A stretch of 64,000 nucleotides of DNA. Source: Mytilus trossulus. Its lineage: Eukaryota; Mollusca; Bivalvia; Mytilida; Mytilidae. The position numbers and the translations under genes are program-made. Of the stretch, positions 59,080 through 64,000 are shown piece by piece (position 1 is the first letter of the stretch; each line of letters begins with the position of its first letter). The notes under the pieces are model-generated. The model had not been told where the DNA came from. It was given only the letters and a program-made list of their open reading frames with translations, and ran no database searches. The DNA lies in NCBI RefSeq assembly GCF_036588685.1, contig NC_086377.1, forward strand, positions 66,769,233-66,833,232, read 5' to 3'.

Positions 59080-59213
59080 AAAATGCATTGACTTGACATA
59101 TCAACAATATAAGGATTCGGCCCGAAACAGGGAAAAACCTAGGCAGAGCCTCGCATTTCCCCGTGTCTAAGCCTCATCTTTATATCGTTGATATGTCAAG
59201 TCAATGCACTTTT
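59080..59213. mobile_element. Fold-back element, 33-bp arms
   Basis: The left arm (59080-59112) holds tgcattgacttgacatatca. The right arm (59180-59213) holds its exact reverse complement, with one mismatch further in. The 67-bp centre is itself imperfectly palindromic (acagggaaa ... tttccccgt). It is probably a small MITE; no clear target duplication was seen. Confidence 0.8.
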
Positions 59214-59335
59214 AATGTCTATAAATTTTGCACACCATCTCTTTCTTATCTAGCATAGCACATATATCATTTTATATGTGTTACTTTGTGTCAATTGAAT
59301 TGACTACCATTGTCTGTTTTTCTATCGAAGGTTTG

Positions 59336-59445
59336 TTGTTTTCTCTGGACCTTCCGGCTTCCTTCACCAATAAAACTGGACACCACGGAATAGCCCAAAT
59401 AGTGGTGTCTAAGTGTGGCGTTAAAACACAAAAAATACCAAATTA
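59336..59445. repeat. Tail of the tRNA-derived SINE at 53155-53330
   Basis: Shares cggcttccttcaccaata and a body with 'aatagcccaaatag' and 'gtgtctaagtgtggcgttaa', a phrase set typical of mollusc SINE tails. The tRNA-like head is absent. Confidence 0.65.
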
Positions 59446-60173
59446 AATTGGACGACATTTCTACTTTATTCAAACGTTATTAATGATTTTGAGCTATAAC
59501 GATATATTTCAGTCTGAAATGTCCATTATCTGTATAAATATTCAGCACGTTAAAAAATGATATAATATCATTAGACTTTTCTTTGAATTATATCAATTTG
59601 TTCTAGGTATATATATATCAGTTAATTAATGGCTCACGATAAACAGTCGAATTGTCACCTTGATCTAGCTATCTTTAGTTAATTTTCAAATCCTTCAACT
59701 AGAGTTAGATTACATATCAATTAGTTCAATGTGAATATGTTTGCAATGAAGGCACGAGTTTCACTGCATGAAATTTGTCTATACTAAAGAATTCTTATAG
59801 TAGGGATAATATATATACATATTAAAATAATGTGGTTGATTAATGTACATTGCCTGTGCATGCTTATCTATCGTTTATTTAAATATATCTTGTAATCTAT
59901 TCAGTTATCCTCTCATTACTTTGATTGACAAATTCAAAACACATTAGTAGTTTATACAAAGTACTTGCATTTTTAACATTTTACGTGCAAGCTAATGATT
60001 TATTACAAGAATGAAATACTCAGTTTTCCTAATGTGTTTATTTGTTTGTGTGTATGATAAATTGCGATGATGAAATTTGTTATACTTTGAATAAACCACA
60101 TGTTACAATAAAGTATTGTATAAATACAACGTTGTTTAAATATCATTAGTTATTTTTATCCTGACTGCTGAAA
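59446..60173. other. Upstream of the small secreted-protein gene
   Basis: Likely promoter region of the gene starting at 60174. AT-rich; no TATA box can be assigned with confidence. Confidence 0.35.
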
Positions 60174-63100
60174 ATGTTGAAATCTGTAATTTCGATCCTT
60201 TGTCTGATTAATCATGCTCAAGTAAGTTTTATTAACCTTTACTTCAACATGTTCAACAATCATTGATTTCAAAATTTCTTGTTTTTATAATTGACCTGTT
60301 AAACAAACATGTTTATGTATGAAATATTTCGTTTCTGGGTTTTTTGCAGAAAATAAAGTCGTCATAAGTACCTGGTTTAATCTTTTATATTTTCGCCAGA
60401 CGCGCATTATGTCTATAAAAGTTTCAGTGACGCTAGATAAAAAAAATGTTAAAAAAAGCCAAATAAAGTTCGAATTTGAAGAGCATTGCGAACCCAAAAT
60501 TCCTACAAGTTTTGCCAAATACAGCTAAGTTATCTTTTTCTAAGGTAGAAAGCCTAAATATTTCCAATATTCCACAGTACGACCTAGTCACATTTTTTTG
60601 TGCAAAGAAATTGTTAGGTTCCTTGACTAAACAACACGAATTCAATCGAAAACTAGATGTATTATCAAGTGCTCAGGTAACAAAACAGTTATACAGCCCA
60701 AAATCCTGTTCCACAGTAGTTATCACCCTTTGGCTTATGTAAATTAATTTTATCTCGCTTCAAAGTCAGAAGAATATGTATTGAATGTTCATAGGTTACT
60801 TTGATTTATACTAGTCTATGTAAGTAAAAGACATCATTCTTGGCAAAAAGGAACACTTATATAAAACTAAAACAACTTATTCAGATTATGTTTGTAGTAC
60901 TTAGTATAACAATGGGACACATTTTTAAAGGAAATATAAAAATAAATGTGTTTCTTATACATGTCGTTTACTACTAACAACCACCGGAGCAATTTATTGT
61001 AAACAATTTTCATGAAAGACACAAAAAAACGGAAACCACTTAACGACAGGGTTCTAAAATGAGACCAGCAGAAAACTTATGTTACTACGTTAAATAGATG
61101 TGGTAGTGCTCAATCCTCTTCTTACATAAAAATCGATCGAAAATAGACATAAACAGCGTAATAAGCGAAATCGCAGTATCTGAAAGCCACTTAATGACTT
61201 GATTACATTTGTATGTATTTATTTGTTATTTTTGTTTCAGCCAACGCGATCCAAAACAAGTAAGAATACAATTTAATACTTATCTTAGTTTGTATATTAT
61301 AAATTAACTTTATGAAAGACAATAGCTTATGATTGCAATTTATTTCCGCAAACATCGTTAAATACCAGTGTTGCAAATATTTAGTCCGAAAGATGCAAAA
61401 TTAACGTTTAATCAAGCGTCAACCAAATACATTAACCATGAAAAGAGAGACAAAAGATACCAGTGGAACATTCAAGATCATAGATCGCAAACAATGACAA
61501 CGCCATGTTTAAAAAAACAAAAACAAACAGAAAGACAAATAAGAGTATATAAGACACAACATAGAAAACTTTAAAAAGCTAAACAATCACCACAAACTGA
61601 AGTTTTTCTCAGGTGCCCCGGAAGGGTAAGCAGTACCATGCTCAAAATGTGGCACCCGTGGTGTTTCTCATGTTATACAAAACCCGGTAAATAGTAGGGT
61701 TGGGTTATACATTTTTTTGGTGCAAATTGTTATCAAAGGTACCAGGATTATAATTTAGTACGCCAGAAGCGCGTTTGGTCTACATAAGACTCATCAGTGA
61801 CGCTCATATCAAAACATTTATAAAGTTAAACAAGTAAAAACTTGAAAAGCATTGAGGATTCAAAATTTCAAAAAGTTGTGCCAAATACGGCTAAGGTAAT
61901 ATATGCCTTAGATGATAAAATCCATAGTTTTTCGTAAAATTCAAAGTTTTGTAAGCAGGAAATTTATGAAAGACGATGTTGCATTCAGACATTTTTTCCA
62001 AATAAGTAGTATAAGAAAGGCAGATTAAAAGATGTTTCTTGTCTTTACTTTATAAAATTTACCAAATGATTTGAATTTTATTGTGTTTTTGGTCCATTTA
62101 GATTTATTTGATCGAGATTCATAGATGATTTATTTTGCATCCTTAACACTCATCCGGCATTCAACATAATTAGCCAGGCGTCTTTGGTGATATTGTTTAC
62201 GACAGATCCAAAAACGGATAGAGTCGTTCAAAGATATACATGTTTTTAACTGACCAATATATATACTTTGAGTAGAGTAAAAAGACTAAAACATCTAAAG
62301 AAATATTAAAATGTTATAAGAATTAGAAAAAAAAATATCACTGTTTATGATCCTATAAAAGTTAACTTTTATATTTCGCATTAATAAGCATGGATTGGAA
62401 AATTTTGCTCGCCAACTGTTTAACAATTAAAACCAAATTAAAAGGTTGATTAACTTTTGTTATGTAGGAGATGAAATCAGCGGAATATTAACATTTAAAG
62501 ATATGACTCAATTGCTTTTTAACATTGGTCGGTCATTAGATATCAGTAAAAGCATTCGTTGATACAAGTTAAATACTCTTTAAATAATCAATAACGAATT
62601 TGTGTGATCTCCTAATTTGACTGAAAAACATTTATACTAGCTGTATGACTCCGGTAAAGTAACCCTTTTATATCTATCTACACTCCATGCCTCCTGCGCC
62701 ATGACATTCTACATAGATTGTGTCATAGTTTCTGAAGATGCCATGCCGTTCTCTTAAGATTCTATTTTATTTCCACACGATAGGTATATCGTTCCCTCAA
62801 GATACTATGTTGTTCCCCAATTTGACAGAAAAACAATCATACTAAACGTATGACTAAGGTAAAGTTACCATTTTACATCTGTATTCTTATAATCTTCATA
62901 ATCTTAATAGTTTTGCATTTATCTTCAATTTTAGACCCCTGTCCACAATTCGTACCACCAGCGCCATGGTTCTGTACTGGTGAGGTTAAGGTATTCTACA
63001 TAGGAAAAGTGAAATGTTATGGACCTCCTGAAATCATTCCATGCAATGGTAACTCAATGATAATTGCTGACAAACATTTTACAGCCGACGACACTGTTAT

Positions 63101-63692
63101 GAATTTGATTCTAAGCAGTATGCAAGGGTAACATACTGTATTCTACATGTACTAGAAAAACTTCATCAGAAATGCATATTTCTTGAAAACAATTTGATTT
63201 TGAATTTTCCTCGCACAGTATTTTAATGATTTTACTTTTTGATGAGGTATTGTCATGCAGAAAAATATAATTGTGTAATTGTATACTCCATCTTTGTTTA
63301 TGACAGAGAAACAGATACTACACAAGACACGTATAAGGTTGTGTAGGGCTACTACTCACCTTCAAATTCAAAGGCTGATATTTCATTGACTCATGTAAAA
63401 CTTACCAAACATACGTATTCCGATTTAAGTTTTATGTCAAAATAATCCAAAACAAAATATACCTGTGAAAGATAATGTTAGTGTGTATTTGGTTGGACAG
63501 TAATATTTTAACATGCAAAATGTTGGGTAGGGTATCAGCATGACCTTTCGATGAAACCATAACAAATTGAGAAAAAAATAGCGAACATGTATGAATAGAA
63601 AGACAACATAATATTGTACACCTAAAATATAATCTTTTATTCGTTTTTTTTAATATTCCAGGTACTACGCCCTAACCAACTCAGCTTGTTAG
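60174..63692 (+). CDS. Small secreted cysteine-containing protein, four exons with a microexon
   Basis: Exon 1 (60174-60221) starts at ATG and codes the signal-like MLKSVISILCLINHAQ before GTAAGT. Exon 2 (61241-61259), after tttgtttcag, is only 19 nt (PTRSKT plus one base) before GTAAGA. Exon 3 (62935-63127), after attttag, codes PCPQFVPPAPWFCTGEVKVF, KVKCYGPPEIIPCNGN and a tail ending ILSSMQ. Exon 4 (63662-63692), after atattccag, adds YYALTNSAC and a stop. All phases join, giving 96 residues. If the last donor is not used, a stop at 63129 gives 87. The mature part has four Cys, five with exon 4. I do not recognise the family. The splice sites, phases, signal peptide and poly(A) signal together make it a credible gene. 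Confidence 0.72.
60360..60500 (+). repeat. Dispersed repeat family 3, in intron 1 of the small secreted-protein gene
   Basis: Has 'cgccagacgcgcattatgtc', 'agtgacgctagata' and 'aaaaagccaaataaagt'. The open frames over 60285-60742 are due to this repeat and flanking DNA. Confidence 0.75.
61430..61690 (+). repeat. Dispersed repeat family 6
   Basis: Has 'aaaagataccagtggaacat', 'atgacaacgccatgtttaa', 'aggtgccccggaagggtaag' and 'atgtggcacccgtggtgtt'. It lies in intron 2 of the small secreted-protein gene. Confidence 0.82.
61730..61910 (+). repeat. Dispersed repeat family 3
   Basis: Has 'atcaaaggtaccaggattat', 'cgccagaagcgcgtttggtc', 'ctcatcagtgacgctcatat' and 'aaaaagttgtgccaaatac'. The most complete copy in the window. 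Confidence 0.85.
61911..62614. other. Intron 2 of the small secreted-protein gene
   Basis: AT-rich, nothing further recognised. Confidence 0.45.
62615..62765 (+). pseudogene. Decayed duplicate of exon 3 and its upstream intron
   Basis: The phrase aatttgactgaaaaacattt near 62615 matches aatttgacagaaaaacaatc about 204 bases downstream, and the following 'gtatgact..ggtaaagt' matches too. After it, tgcgccatgacattctacat parallels agcgccatgg ... gtattctacat of exon 3, with deletions, and gccatgccgttct parallels attccatgcaatgg. It has no acceptor and no open frame. Confidence 0.5.
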
Positions 63693-63778
63693 TTATACAG
63701 AGGTTATAATCTAGTTTTGCGTGAAGTTCAACAGGATTAGCGCGAAACATTGTGTTATAATGTAATTATAGATTGTAC

Positions 63779-63784
63779 AATAAA
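63779..63784 (+). terminator. Polyadenylation signal, small secreted-protein gene
   Basis: AATAAA 87 bases after the exon 4 stop codon, a normal spacing. It supports the four-exon model ending at 63692. Confidence 0.6.
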
Positions 63785-64000
63785 GTATAATTTCTTGTAC
63801 TTTTGCTCCATATATCAGTGAATTCAGTTGAAGAAAGGTAAATTTACTATATTTTGCAAATTTTATAATTTAGGGTACATAAATTACAAATGTATGTCTT
63901 GTGCTTACTGACAAAAACACCTACATATAACTAAAAGAGATGTCTTCGTATTACTCTGTGTACACTTATTATTTTGTTTATTTTGTGTTAAAGAGGTGAT

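Noticed and set aside
1..64000. CRISPR array, bacterial operon or viral genome
   Set aside because: No regularly spaced repeats with unique spacers, no closely packed genes, and no capsid or integrase genes. Introns and SINEs show nuclear animal DNA.

Overview
This is a eukaryotic nuclear window, most likely from a bivalve mollusc and probably a mussel of the Mytilus type. The DNA is AT-rich and gene-poor. Genes are split by introns with GT...AG borders and AATAAA signals follow several of them. At least six dispersed repeat families recur on both strands, and I recognise several as common in mussel genomes. I see no prokaryotic gene organisation, CRISPR array, rRNA or free-standing tRNA gene.

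Layout. 0-4 kb: a dispersed repeat, a hAT-like element with a visible target duplication, and a 168-bp tandem duplication. 4.6-6.8 kb (minus): a small secreted PAN/apple gene with an EGF-like tail. 7-15.5 kb: retrotransposon relics, an inverted pair of repeats and a complete but dead Tc1-like element. 16-19.2 kb (plus): the first of three related genes (A, decayed). 19.3-31 kb: repeats, a Harbinger transposase relic, a 553-bp tandem array and duplicated tRNA-derived SINE sequence. 31.2-34.4 kb (minus): the second gene (B, open). 34.4-47 kb: mostly featureless, with a Tc1-like deletion derivative and reverse transcriptase debris. 47.3-49.4 kb (minus): the third gene (C, heavily broken). 50-54 kb: hairpins, a MITE and a SINE. 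54.2-56.3 kb (plus): a two-domain WAP gene. 60.2-63.7 kb (plus): a four-exon gene for a small secreted cysteine-containing protein with a 19-nt microexon.

The most notable content is the A/B/C family. Its members join a Mab-21-type nucleotidyltransferase fold (the fold of cGAS and the cGAS-like receptors) to a helical middle region and a C-terminal MYND zinc finger. The exon borders and intron phases of A and B agree exactly, and C agrees at the one border that can be checked. B is open over at least 772 codons and keeps three candidate catalytic acids, but has Gly-Gly where A has the canonical Gly-Ser. A has three frameshifts and one stop; C has many lesions. These families suggest an innate nucleotide-sensing or signalling role, but no product or ligand can be read from the sequence. 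The secreted PAN, WAP and small cysteine-containing proteins are separate genes, and nothing shows that they work together with A/B/C.

First exons were not found for A, B, C or the WAP gene. Repeat boundaries were judged by eye and are approximate unless a target duplication is stated.
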